Positions 34,513 to 46,700 of a stretch of DNA of 64,000 bases are shown here, piece by piece. Each line of letters begins with the position of its first letter. Within the stretch, counting starts at the first letter, position 1. The stretch lies in assembly GCF_022828475.1 (NCBI RefSeq), contig NZ_CP059557.1, positions 744,001 through 808,000 on the forward strand, in the 5' to 3' direction. The notes beneath the pieces were generated by a model. The model had not been told where the DNA came from, made no database searches, and was given only the letters and a program-made list of their open reading frames with translations. Origin of the DNA: Saccharopolyspora gloriosae (GTDB taxonomy: Bacteria > Actinomycetota > Actinomycetes > Mycobacteriales > Pseudonocardiaceae). Made by a program: the position numbers and the translations under genes.

Positions 34513-34719
34513 TGTGAACTCCTTTCTGCACGGTTCCCGGGCAACGGGACCGTTGGTACGTGGCCGGTAGCCGTTGCCCGCGTCCACGCCGTGCGAGCAG
34601 GCCGGTCGCCCGCTCGCGACCATGATGACGCCGCGCGCCGAACGGCTTCGAGCCGCCGTCGCAACCGCGCCCGGTCGTGCGCACCGGCTTCGCCCCGAGA
34701 CACGACGGCTCGGCCACCG

Positions 34720-37700
34720 TTACGGGTAGCGATACCCTGTGATGCGGTACCGGGTGTGGTCGTGAACCTTCATGTACTCGTTGCCGCTGTTGTAGTAGCT
34801 GGAGACCCATCCCGCGTTATTTGCTGTCTCCGGCCTCACGTCGAGGCGCGTCGTGTCTCGACCGGCGTGGAAAGTGTTGCGCAGGCCGAGCTGGCGCGCC
34901 GCGGCCACCGATCCTCGCAAGATCATCGCCTTGCCCGGATTTTGTTCCCTGGCGTATCCGGTTTCCGCATCCTTGCCCGCATGGCAGATCATGAACAGGA
35001 TGTCGGCGTTCGGGTTGGCCGCGTACATGCGCTGGAAGGCAGGGAGCTGGACCAAGACCTCCATGAACGTGATCCCGTCCGTAAGAACTGTTGTATCATC
35101 TTTTTCGCCTACGACATTAAGCATAACGTTCTGTCCTACAGTGCCGTGCGTGCTGATGAAGTTCGAGCCGGCGATGGCCTGGACCAGGGCGCCGGTATTC
35201 GGGTTGACGAGAAGGAAACTCCTCGGCGGAAATGGGCTCTCGGTCTTTCGCCGATCAGGATCCTCTGCCCAGTCGTAGTGGTCGGGAGGGCGCGTTTCGC
35301 CGGGCTTGGTTCTGGCCACATCGTATGCTCTGTCGAGGTTGCGGGCGAGAAGGTCGTCTGCGTTTAGTTCGCCGGGCTTGATGAGCAGGCTTGTGCCGTT
35401 CGGTCGTCGCCAACCGGTGTCGCGACTGTAAAAGTTCTTATCATAAACATCGTCCGCATAAAACCGGTACTCCGAACCGTCCGAGGTTCTCGCGGAATGA
35501 AGTTTTTCAATATCCGGAATATACGCTGCTTCGGGTAGGTACCTCTCGAAGAAATTGATATTGGCGATGTTGCCGTCATTGTAGACGCCGAGGACTGTTT
35601 TGTTATCTCCCCTGTGGGTGTACTCGGTCCACCCGGCGTTGTTGTTCGCGCTGAATCTTCCGTCGCGTGCCTGGGAAACGTGTCCAAAGGTTCCGGCGAC
35701 CGAGTGCACGGTATCTCCGAGCGCCTCGGCGACGCCTCGCAACGCCTTGTTTTTCGGGCTCAGCATTCGGAATGCTAGATCGTCGTGGGCGCGTGAAAGA
35801 TCATGGAATTCCTGAAAATTCCTCAATAGCCTGCTGAATGAGGCGGCGCTGACTCGCAGCGTTTCACCGTTGCGAAGCGGCATGCTGTAACGTCGGCCGT
35901 CGTTGATCGCGTACCCGTGAAACACTGGCGCGGTTTCAGTCATTCCCTCGCTGGGGCGCTTGTGGTCGCGAGGGTAAGCGTCGCGGGCCTCTTCGCCGGG
36001 GATGGTCATGAGCAATTCCCGATATTTGCCGTCGAGGGTGAACGTGTCGTATTGGGTGAACGATAAGCCGATTCCCCTGCCCCGCATCCACCTGTATTCG
36101 AATGCGTGAGCGGGTACGCCGACCTTTTGGCCCGCCTCATTGATTCCCGAAATTCGGACCTCTGGGTTGATGAGATCCCTGTTTACCGGAACCGGAGTGG
36201 TCGCGGGCGCCGCCCTGAGGTGTGGCCTCCGGGCAGGCCTGAAGGATGGCCGGCCGCCTTGATGGTAGGACTGTCGGGGTGGCCGCTGGCCACCCTGGTA
36301 GTAGGGCTGTCCGTACGATTCGGAATCGGAGTACGCCGGCCCGTCCGAGTCCGATTCCAAGTCCAAGTCGGCGGGTGAACGGACGTCGTCGTATGGAAGT
36401 GCCCGGCTTTCGTGGTCGGGGGACCGATGCGTAACGTCGTTTTTCAGGTTTGCCGTGGTGATTTCATCGCCGACCTGGCTCGTGGTGTCCGTTTGCGGCT
36501 GGAACTTCGGAATGGTTTTGAGCTCGTCGGCCGAGAACCGGGTTTCCTCGTGGACCTTGATGTGTTCGTGGCCGTGCTTGAGGTAGCTGCTCGCCCAACC
36601 TTGGTTGTCGTCCGCGGAGCGGCTGTATCCTCCCTCGCCGACGGCGACCAGAATGTCACGCGCTGCGACGTAGGTGTTCTTGATGTCGAAATCCTCCCGT
36701 GCCGTTCGCACTGATCGCGCGAGGAACGAGGAGGCGTTCTGCGGCGCGGTGGCCGGCCCGGTCACGGTTCCCTCCGCGGCGCGGCAGATCGCGTACAGCA
36801 GTTTCGCGTTCGGGTTGGCCCGGTACATCCGGTGGAACGGGCTTTGCTGTACGTAGGCTTCGGTGAAGGTTTCCGGGGAGACGGACAGAGTGTAGATCTC
36901 GCCTTTGCGCCGGACGGAGATCTGGGCGGCGTCGCCGTCTCCGTGACTGGCGATGGTGTTGGGGCCCGCGGTGAATTGGGTGGGTTGCCCGGTCTGCGGA
37001 TTGATGAGGGTGGTCGGCTCGGGCGCGTACGGGGCGGGCACCCACCGCCGGATCGGGCCGTTGTTCAGCCAACTGGCCAGAGACATGCCTTCGGGCGTGT
37101 CGTGGTCTATGTCCACCAGGGATTCGCCGGGCCGAGTCATGATCAGACCGTGCTGGACGTCGGCGGCGGAGGCGATGTGTTTTTCGTTCCTCAGCACGGT
37201 GGTGTCGTGGACGAGGAGCATTCCGTTGACTCGTTTCCACCCCGGCTGGTGGCTGGTGAGTTCCTGTTGCACCATTTCGCGGGGGTAGAACTTCACAGCG
37301 GTCCCATTGAGGTAGCCGACCAGCGGCTCATCGGCATTCGGAATTTTCCGCGCATCCGGCAGGAATTTCTCGAAGAACGAGATGTTCTGCAGGTTCGCGT
37401 CGGAGTACTTGTGGGTCTCCCTGCGGCCCGCGGGCGAGTGCTCGACCCACCCGTGGTTGTTAGGAGTGCTGAGACTTCCGTCCGGCAACTGCTGGGCACC
37501 CAGGGTGGTCGCGGGCCCCGTGAGAGTGCCGGAGAACTTGTGCTTGCGCAAGGATTCGTGAAGCTGATCCAGGTCGTAATTGGGGGTGAGCAGCTTCATG
37601 GTGAAATCCGGGTCGAGGGCCTGCATGTATCGCACGTCGCGGAGGTTCGCCAGGACGGTGGCGAGGTCCTGGTTGACGATTCCGACGTCCTTGCCGTCGC

Positions 37701-40700
37701 GTAGCGGCAGCTTGGGCAAGTAATGGCCCTCGGTTGTGAAGTGGAAGGTCTCGTGGTCCCCGTCCCGGGTGGCGGCTCCGGGGCGCTTCGTCTTTCCGTA
37801 CGCCTCGTCCGGCTCCTCGAATTCAGTGGTCTTGACCGTGGTGCGGTACTTGCCGGTGAGGTTGAACGAGTCGCCCCGGGTGAATGCGATCCCGTGTGCG
37901 AGGCGTTCGCCGGGCATCTTGTGGTATTCGATGTCGCGCAGGCGGAATTCGACTTCGGTGTTGTCGTCGAGGAATCCCGTCAGCCGCAGGTCGGGATCGA
38001 TGAAGGTGGGGTCCACCGGAACGGTGTCCTGCGCCTGCCGGGATTGACGGGCGCCGCGCTCGAATACGCCGGAGCCGTCCTCGGCGGCAGCGCGGTGGTC
38101 GCTCGTGCCCGAATCGTGCTCCAGGCCGAACCCGTGGGTGGATTTGGGCGTGTGATTCGGCAGGTTCTCCAGCTCGGCATCGGTGTACCGGGTGTTCTCG
38201 TGGGCCTCGATGTATTCGCGGCCGTTCTTGAGGTAGCTGCTGACCAGGCCCGCGTTGTTCGCGACCGCGATCGGGGCGGTCGCCGCAATGGCATCGCCGG
38301 CGGCGACGTAGGTGTTCTTGACGCCGAACGTGCGGGCGGTGCGGACCGAATCCCGCATGAGCGTCGCGGCGCCGGCGGGTTGTTCGTCGGCGAAGCCGGT
38401 CTTCGTGCCCTCGGCGGCGTGGCAGATCAAGTACTGCAGCTTGCCGTCCGGGTTCGCCCGGTACATCTGGTGGAACTCGCTGCGCTGGAGCTTGGCCTTG
38501 GTCAGGGTCTCCCCGGAGATGTTCAGCTTCGTCCGCGAACCACCGCGTTCGACGGTGATCTGGGCGTGGCCCTTCGCGCCGTGCACGCTGATGATGTTCG
38601 AGGCGGCGACCGCCCGGACCCGAGTTCCCGTGCCCGGGTGGACCAGCGTGGTTTCGACCGGACCGGCCGGATGCTCGGCCAGCCGGTCGAGCGGATCGGC
38701 GTCGAACAGGTCGGTGACGCGACCGTTCTCGTCGACGGTCGTCGCCGACCCGAGCTCTCCCTTCCTGGTCCGCGCCACCACGTTCAGTTCGTCGTTCTCA
38801 TCGGCGAGCAACCGGTCGGAGAACCGCTCCCCGGCGGTGGGCATCATCGTGAGGCCGTTGGTCCGGGACCATCCGGTGCTGTCGGTGGTGAGCTCGTCGG
38901 CCGTCATCTCGTGCGGGTAGAAGCGGAACTCCGAACCGTCGTCCTCCCGGTACCCGACCAGCGGTTCGTCGGCGTCCAGGATGTACGCGGCGTCGGCGAG
39001 GTGCTCCTCGAAGAAGGCGATGTTGGCGAGGTTGCCCTCCGAGTAGACGTCGTTGACGCGGGCTCGCTCGTACTTCGGGTACTCGACCCAGCCCTTGTTG
39101 TCGGCCACGCCGAACCGGCCGTCCGGAAGCTGGGAGACCTCGCCCAGCGTTCCTTCCACGGAACCGTCGAACCCTGCGGCGTGCAGTTCATTCGCCAGGT
39201 CCTTCAGGCCCTCGTTGTGCGAGGTCAGCATGCGGAACTTGAGTTCCGGGTCGATGGCGGCCAGGTACTGCAGCTCGCCGAAGTTCGTCACCGCGGTCGC
39301 CAGGTTGGCGGCGTCCATGGTCACCGACTTGCCGTTCCACAACGGCATCTTGTATCCGGTCTTGGCGCTTTCGGCGTAGACGTCGGCCGTTGTGCCGTCC
39401 CGGTGCGTCGCCGGGCGTTTGGTGTGCTCGGCCGCTTCGGCCGGCGTCTCGCCGGGAAGCGTCCGGACCGTCTGATTGTGATCACCCGTGAGCGTGAACT
39501 TGTCCTCGAGGGTGAACGACAAGCCGAGTCCGTTGCCGTCTCGCGGCGTCATCCGGTAGGCGAGGTCGGTGACCCGGACGGTGATGTCCCGGCCCTGGTC
39601 GTCCCGCGCCCGAACCGTGACGTCGGGATCGAGGAAATCGGCGCCCACCGGAACGGGCCTGCTCGGTTCGGTCGGGTTGGGCCAGGAAGACCGCTGCGTG
39701 GCGGCATGCGACGGCACGTGTTGCTGCGGCGGCTCGACCTTCGACGAACTCGCTCCGCGCTCGTAGCTGCTCAGGTCGAAGTCGTCCCTCGTTCGACCGG
39801 GGTTCCTGCGTGCCGATCCTCCGTTGTCGACGCCGTCCAGGTCGGCCGGGGCATCGTGGTCCGCGGCTGCGCTGGTGCGAGTGGTCGCCGGGGACTCGGT
39901 GGTAGTGGGGAGCGCACCGTTGGCGACGAGGGTGTCGACGATGGTGTTGATGGAGTACCCGCCTTGGAACAACGGGTGCATTCCGGCGGGGACGACGGGG
40001 TTGAAGCCCTGTTCGAGCAGGAGTTTGGGCAGCAGCAGCTGGACGTCGAGCCGCAGATTGCCGTCGCTGAACGGGTGGATGACGTGCAGCGCGCGGATCG
40101 CTCTGGCGATCGAGTCCAGGCGAGCGCGGGGATCGCTGTCGGCGTGGGAGATCTCGTCGTAGTAGCGGTCGAAGACCGAATCGACGAGTTGCCGCACGTC
40201 CCGTTGCTGGTAGTTGCTGCGCAACGTGGGGTTGTTGAAGCTGCTCCAGTCGATGATCGTGATGATCCGGCCCGGATTGGGGAGCCTCTTGCTCCAGTCG
40301 TGGTTTTTGAGGTCGTAAAGGAGGGGGCGGCCGTCGATGGTCTCGTCGAGGATGTCCGGGCTGGGGCGTTCGGCGCGCAGCGGGAAGTTCGTGGCTCCAC
40401 CGCCGGACCATCGGGTGTCGCTGTCCAGATATCGGGTGACGAGGTCGTGCATCTGCTCGTACATGGACGAGTCGACTCGTCGGGCCACGGCGTCCGGCTG
40501 GGCGAGGATGGTTTCGTACGCCTCGGTCATGCTGCGCTGGTAGCCGGGCGAGAGATCGTTGTCGTAGTAGCTGCCGGGGTCGTCGGGGAACCGGGCCAGC
40601 GCGGTCTCGTGATCCCTCGGGTTGATGAACAGTCGCCACCACTGCGGCTTCGCGATCAGCTCGGGCAAGGTCCTCGCCGAGGAGCCCGCTTCGCCTTGCC

Positions 40701-43700
40701 GGTGTGACTGTTGCCGTTCTGGTGCTTCGCCTTCGTCGGTCCGGCTTCGGGACGGGCCTGCTTCGCCTTCGTCGGTCCGGCTTCGGGACGGGCCTGCTTC
40801 GCCTTCGTCGGTCCGGCTTCGGGACGGGCCTGCTTCGCCTTCGTCGGTCCGGCTTCGGGACGGGCCTGCTTCGCCTTCGTCGGTCCGGCTTCGGGACGGG
40901 CCTGCTTCGCCTTCGTCGGTCCGGCTTCGGGACGGGCCTGCTTCGCCTTCACCGGACCGGCTTCGGGACGGGCCTGCCTCCGCGTTCACGTGCGGCGGTT
41001 GCGCGGGACCCCGTGCGGGGGCTCCGCCGAATCCCATCGGGGGGACGCGGGTGCGGCGGGTGTTGAACTCGTGCGCCGTGCGGATGGCGAGTTGGTGCGC
41101 TCGTTGCTCGGCGTGTTCGCGGGTCGGCTGCGCAGCGTTCGGGTGCCAACCGTGTTCGTGCAGTTCCTGCGCCACGGTCCAAGCGACGTTCGCGAAGAAC
41201 GTCCGGTCGGCGTCGAGTCCGGGGAGCTGGTGCTCGACCACAACGATGTGCTTGGCGTGGTCGGTGAGGGTTTGGAACTGCTCGGGCGGCAGCAGGTCGC
41301 CCAGCATCTGCTCGGCTTCGGCCGCGCGCGTGCTCAACTCCCGCGCCCGCTGCTCGGAGCCGGGCTCTTCGGAGTTCCGAAGGGCCGTAGCGACCGGTTC
41401 CCCGTCGGCGTCGTCTCCGTGCTTCGTCGCGGAACGCTCCGCTTCTTCCTCGGCTCGTGAGCGGGACGGGCTCTCGGGGGCTGCTGTCGTGTCCGGGTTC
41501 TGGACGGTCGGCTTCGGTGTGGTCGTTTCCGGAGTGATCGGGCCGCCGGGCATGCCGGAGCGACCGGCGGAAGCGGACGAGCTCGGAGCTCCGGAACCTC
41601 CGCGCCGGGACACGTCGTTGTGCAGGCCCTCGTCCTCCTGGGCCGAGCGCTCCGCCGTCGGTGCCGACTCGTCGGACGAGGAACGCTGCTCGGTCGTCGC
41701 GTCATCGGGCCGGTTCTGCTCGACGCGGGGTTCGTTGACGACCGGCTCAGCCGTGGAGGTGGCCGGTTCCCGACGGTTGGGTTCGACGGTCACGGGTCGC
41801 GAGCGAGTCTCGACGCCGTCGGTGTGCCGGCCGCTTCCGGCCGCGTCGAGCACTTCGTCGGTGAAGTGCTCGGTCACTCGTGGAATTTCGGGCAGTTGCG
41901 GGAACGTGGATGGCGTGTCGGTGTCGTCGGCGGTTCTCGGGCTCAGGAAGCCGGCCATCGGCGACGGCTTGGGGGCCAGGAAGTCCATCAGCGCGGATCG
42001 CGACGAAGCATCCGGGGGTACGGACTCCGCCGCGGTGTCCGAATCCCGTGGCGTTGCTCGGTCGTCGTCGGCCTCGCGCCGATGTGACCGGGTGTTCTCG
42101 GCGTCGGCGGTCAGATTTTCCTGCGCGTCGAAGAATTCCTCGCCGCGCTCGAGACGTGCGGTTTCCTCTCCGTTCCGCGGCCCGCGCTCGATGACATCAG
42201 GGTTCGGCTCGGTGTCCTCGGGAGTGTGGGTTTCGTCCGGCCGGGTGCCGTCGGGGGCGTCGGTCTCGTCCGGCGGGGTGAGCCCCATTTCCCGCAGGCC
42301 GTCGGCGTCGACCCGGAAGTACACCACGTCGTCGACCTGGTGCGGCTTGCTCCACTCCGAGTCGGGTGAGCGGTATTCCGGGGTGGCCGACCAGGTCAGG
42401 TCCGCGACGACCAGGTAGGTCCGCCCCTTTGAGCCGACCCACTCGTTGAACGACTTGTCCTCGCTCTCGGCCTTGTCGCCGCTCTTCCACTCGCCGACGG
42501 GGCCATTCGCGCCGATGCCCGGGTTCATCCGGTGGTTCGCGCCGGGGGCGAAACCTTCCGGGTTGTCCGTGGTGAACATGATCGCGCTGCCGTCGAGGCT
42601 GACCGGCTTGGTGCTGATGGTGAGCTGCTGCTCGTTCTTGGTGGCGAACTTGTTCGTGTTGTCCAGGCTGATTTCCTTGCCCACCGGCGGAGTGTCCGTG
42701 GGCACGATGTGCCTGGCGACGAGGTTCTCGGCCCGGATGGACAGCGCCTTCAGCGGGTTCCCGTGTCCCCACCCGGCGGCGTACGCGGCGTCGCCGTCCA
42801 ACTCTTCGATGCGGTACGCCCCCGACGACGCGGCGGCGGGCAGGTTCGCCGACAGCGCGGCGGCACTGATCCCGTCGTTGATGGTCTGCCTGGTTGTGAT
42901 CGCCCCCGGTGGCACCGGCGTGGTTCGGACCGTTGATTCGCCACCGGCTCCGTGTCCGTCGGAGATGGCGCGGATGCTGTGGGCCAGGGACCGCGAGTTC
43001 GCCTGGACCGTGCCGATCTTGGGCAGCTGGGTGATGGGCGCGTCCAACCGGGGGCCGCGGGCGAGTTCCTGCACCGGCACCCGCGTGCGAACGGCGTTGT
43101 CCATCCGGTCGAGCCGGATCATCCCGGTGTCCTGGACGTCGGTCAGCAACCCCGCGGCACCCGCGGTGACCCGTTGCGCGCTGCTGCCGGGGTGCGCGAT
43201 CTTCGTCACCTGGAGCTGAGGCGTCACGGCGTGCCCGTAACGGGCCATGTCGCCCGAGGTGAAGTGGGTACGGGTGCTCTCGGCGATCTGGCTGACGGTC
43301 TCCTTCGTGGTGGACTTGACCTTGGGCAAGGGCAGTTCATTGTTGAAACCGGCGCCCCACACGACCGGGTGCGTCGGGAACCCGAGGACCGAGTTGTTGA
43401 CGCCCGTGGTGTGCGTCTTGGACTCGGTGGTCACCTTCGTGTCGGTGCGCACCTGCTTGGTCGAATACCGCTCGGACCAGCCCGACTCGACGCCTTGCAG
43501 TTCGCCCGGTTCGACGCGAGCGGTGAGCAGCAGACCGATCCGGTAGTTCCCGACCGGTCCTTTGACTTCAGCGGACCAGTATTTGCCCGGTCCGCGCAGG
43601 TCGGCCAGCAAGCCGTTCAGCCCGCGGCCGGAAGCGCTCTTGCCGACTTCGGTCAGCAGCTTCGCCCCGGCGAGCTGTTCGCTGGAGCCGAACACGGTGC

Positions 43701-46700
43701 CGCGGACCATGGAGTTGTAGAACTGCCGCATCACACCGGGCGGCACGGTGTCGGCGGGCACTTGGTCGAGTTGCTGCTGGAGCCGGTCCAGGAATCGGGT
43801 CGTGACTTCGGGGCTGAACTGGGCCGGCGCGTGATCGTCCTCGTCGAAGGTCTGCGGAAGCAGCGCCGGCTGCTCGTCGGTGTCGTGCTGCTCGGTTGTG
43901 TCCGGGTCGTCGGGCCGCGCGCGCTCGTTCTCGGGCTGGTTCTGCTCGGTGCCGGTTTCCGGCGCGCGGTTTTCCCGCTCGAGTTGCTCGAGGCTCTGGC
44001 GGGCCTCGGCGAGCTGATCCGGCGGAAGACCCAGCTGGTCGAGTTGGTGCGCGGGAACCCACACCCCGGCCGAGTGCTCGCGGTCGGCCTGCACGTGCTT
44101 CCACGGGCCGATGGAGTCGGTGTTCACGGCCGACACCTGGGTGTGCGTGGTGTCCTGGCCGCTGAGCAACGTTGAGGTGTCGTAGGTGATGAACAGGACG
44201 GGACCGCGGTAGCGGGAACGGGTTCCCCTTTCGAAGTCCTGCTTCGTGGAAGTCTCCGAACTCCAGTCCCGGCCGTGGTTGTAGGAGAAGTTGGGTGACT
44301 CCCACAGGGTCTCCAGCGGGAAGCTGGTGACGTTGACGTCGAGCGGAGTGATGCTGCCGCCGAACTCGGTGGACGTACCGTGCCTCGTCCCGCCCGTCAC
44401 CTTGTGCGAGTACACCAGGTGCATGTTCTTCGCCAAGCCGCCGAATTGGGGGTTGTACAAGGCGATCTGCATTTTCGCCTTACCCAAGGTGTCCTGGAAT
44501 CCGAGGAACTCTCCCCGCCCGTAGCGGTCGATGTACGAGCTGTAGGTGCCGGTGAGCGCGTCGTGGAAGCTCGCGGCGACGTTGTCCTCGCGATTGAAGT
44601 CGTGCAGCTGCTGTTCGGCGATGGTGTCGTCGGGGGTGAACTCCCCGAGCAGCCCGTTCTTGAACTGCTGAGTGCTGTCGTCCGACAGGTCCAGTGCGGC
44701 CAGCACATAGTTGTCCGGCGGGGTGGCCGCCCGCCAGTTCGCCGGGGGTCGCAACGTGCCGTCACTAGCGGTGAAGTCCGTGGTCAGTGCGCTCGGCGGC
44801 CGCCCGACGTAGTCCGTGCGCCCGCCGGTCTCGGTCACCGCCCACGCCTCAACGGGATGCCCGGCGTCGTCGCGCACGATCTGCGGCCGACCCGACAAGC
44901 CCTTGCCGAACAGGGTGATTTCGTACTGGACCGGCGCTGCCTGTTGATTCGAGCCGCGTTCGGCCTTCCAGCTGGAACTGTGCTCGTGCCCGCTGGAGTT
45001 CTCCAGGAATCGCTTCTTCTGATAGGAGCCACCGCCGGTCAACGATGGATCCACCCCGCGCGCGAAGGCCTGGGCGGAGCCGAGGCCGATGCGCCCGGAC
45101 ACGCCGCCACTGCCGCTGACGGACCACTCGCTCGTGTCGCGGTGCTGGGTGGTCGTGGCCGTTTTCGACTCACCGCGCAGGATCGTGTCGTTGCCGACGT
45201 CGGTGACGGGAGGATCAGTGGTGGTCTCGCGTGGCACTGCCTTGATCTGCACCCTGATCACGTCGTCCGGTGACATGGTGCCGCGGCTGAAGTCGCGCGT
45301 CATCAAAAACGACATGCCGTCCTGGCTGCGCAGCGGCTTGCCGTGCGAGGTGAACCCGGCTTCGGAGATCACGTCGCTGAGCTGGTTCTCGTTGGCCGCC
45401 ACGTGCGGCTTGTCGTCCAGCAGCGCACCGCCGAATCGCCGCACCTGGTCCGGGATGTGCTCGGCGATGGTCGAAGGTTCATCGCGCAGCACGCCCTTGG
45501 GCAGCATCTTGCGTAGCGTGCTCTCCACCGCGTCGGTGTCGGTGAAGTGGGTTTCGGCCGCCCCGACGACCTTCTCGGGGGCGAACGTGACGGTCGAGGC
45601 TTCGGCGTCGCGCTGTTCGATCGCGGCGTCGGGCTGCCGATCGATCTCGGCGGGCCGCTGGGCGATGCTGTAGGAGGTCGCGCGTCCCCGGGCTTCGCCC
45701 CCGGTGACACGGCCATCGTCGAACAGAACCCGAACCCGCAGGTCGACCGCGGTGTTGCGGATCTCCAATTCGCCGTGGTCACTGCGGAAAGTGCCGCTGG
45801 TCGTGCTGGACGTCTGCTTGCTGGTGTGGCTATCGCCACCGTCGAACGCGCCGCGGCCGGTGGGGCGGGCCTCGGAACGGTCACCGTAGCTGAACGAGCC
45901 GCCGTGCGAGCTCCAAGCCAGCCCGGTCGTACCTGATCCGCTGGCCTTGAGCTGCTGCTTCCCACCGGAGCTGTGCTCCTGCCCGGTGGTGTTGCCACGG
46001 CTCTGCTGAACGACCTTGTTCGGAGCGTCTTGCGGCGTGCCGTTCTCGTCGTTCAGCCGTTGCTGGGTGACGAAACGACGCGAGGTGCGGGGAACGGCGG
46101 ACACCTCGACGCGGGCGGTGTGTTCGCCCGCCGCGTCATGCATCCGCACGGTCGTGCTGATCGTCCCGCCGTCCAGCAACCGGTTTCCGTTGCGCGACAG
46201 GTTCTTACCGCTGGCGAAGTCAAGGGCGCCGTTGCGCGCGTCCGAGCCGATCTTGTCGAGTTCTCCGCGCCAAGTCGGGTGTTGTTGCACAGCCTCGGTG
46301 ATCGTGTCGACGAGAACCTGTCCGCCGCGTATCGCCACCGCCCGGGGGCGGCCTTCCGGCTCGGTGACGGTGTTGGCGTCGTTCTCCAGCGCGGTGTCCG
46401 CGCCCTGGAGAATGCTGGGGAAACCGAGGATGGTGCCACCGGATTGTTGCCCTGTTGTGGGCGGCGGTGACTGCTCGCCGTACCGCACCGAAATCTCGTG
46501 GTGCAGATCGTGCGAGCTGAACGTCCAGTGGTTGAACCCGAGGAATTCCGTTGCCTGCGGCATTTCCGATGAGGACTTGCTGCTGTGCGCAGGTTGCGAG
46601 AAGAACCCCCGCAGCGTGAAGTTCAGGTCGAGGTAGCGCAGGTACGAGTCGGTGCCGAACGGGATCTGAGTGCCCAAGGTCGCCGACTGGTCGCGGGCCG

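Noticed and set aside
40704-42418. Plus-strand frame of 598 codons opposite the Fic upstream linker
   Set aside because: Shadow of the 36-bp repeat and linker in the giant gene. No family resemblance.
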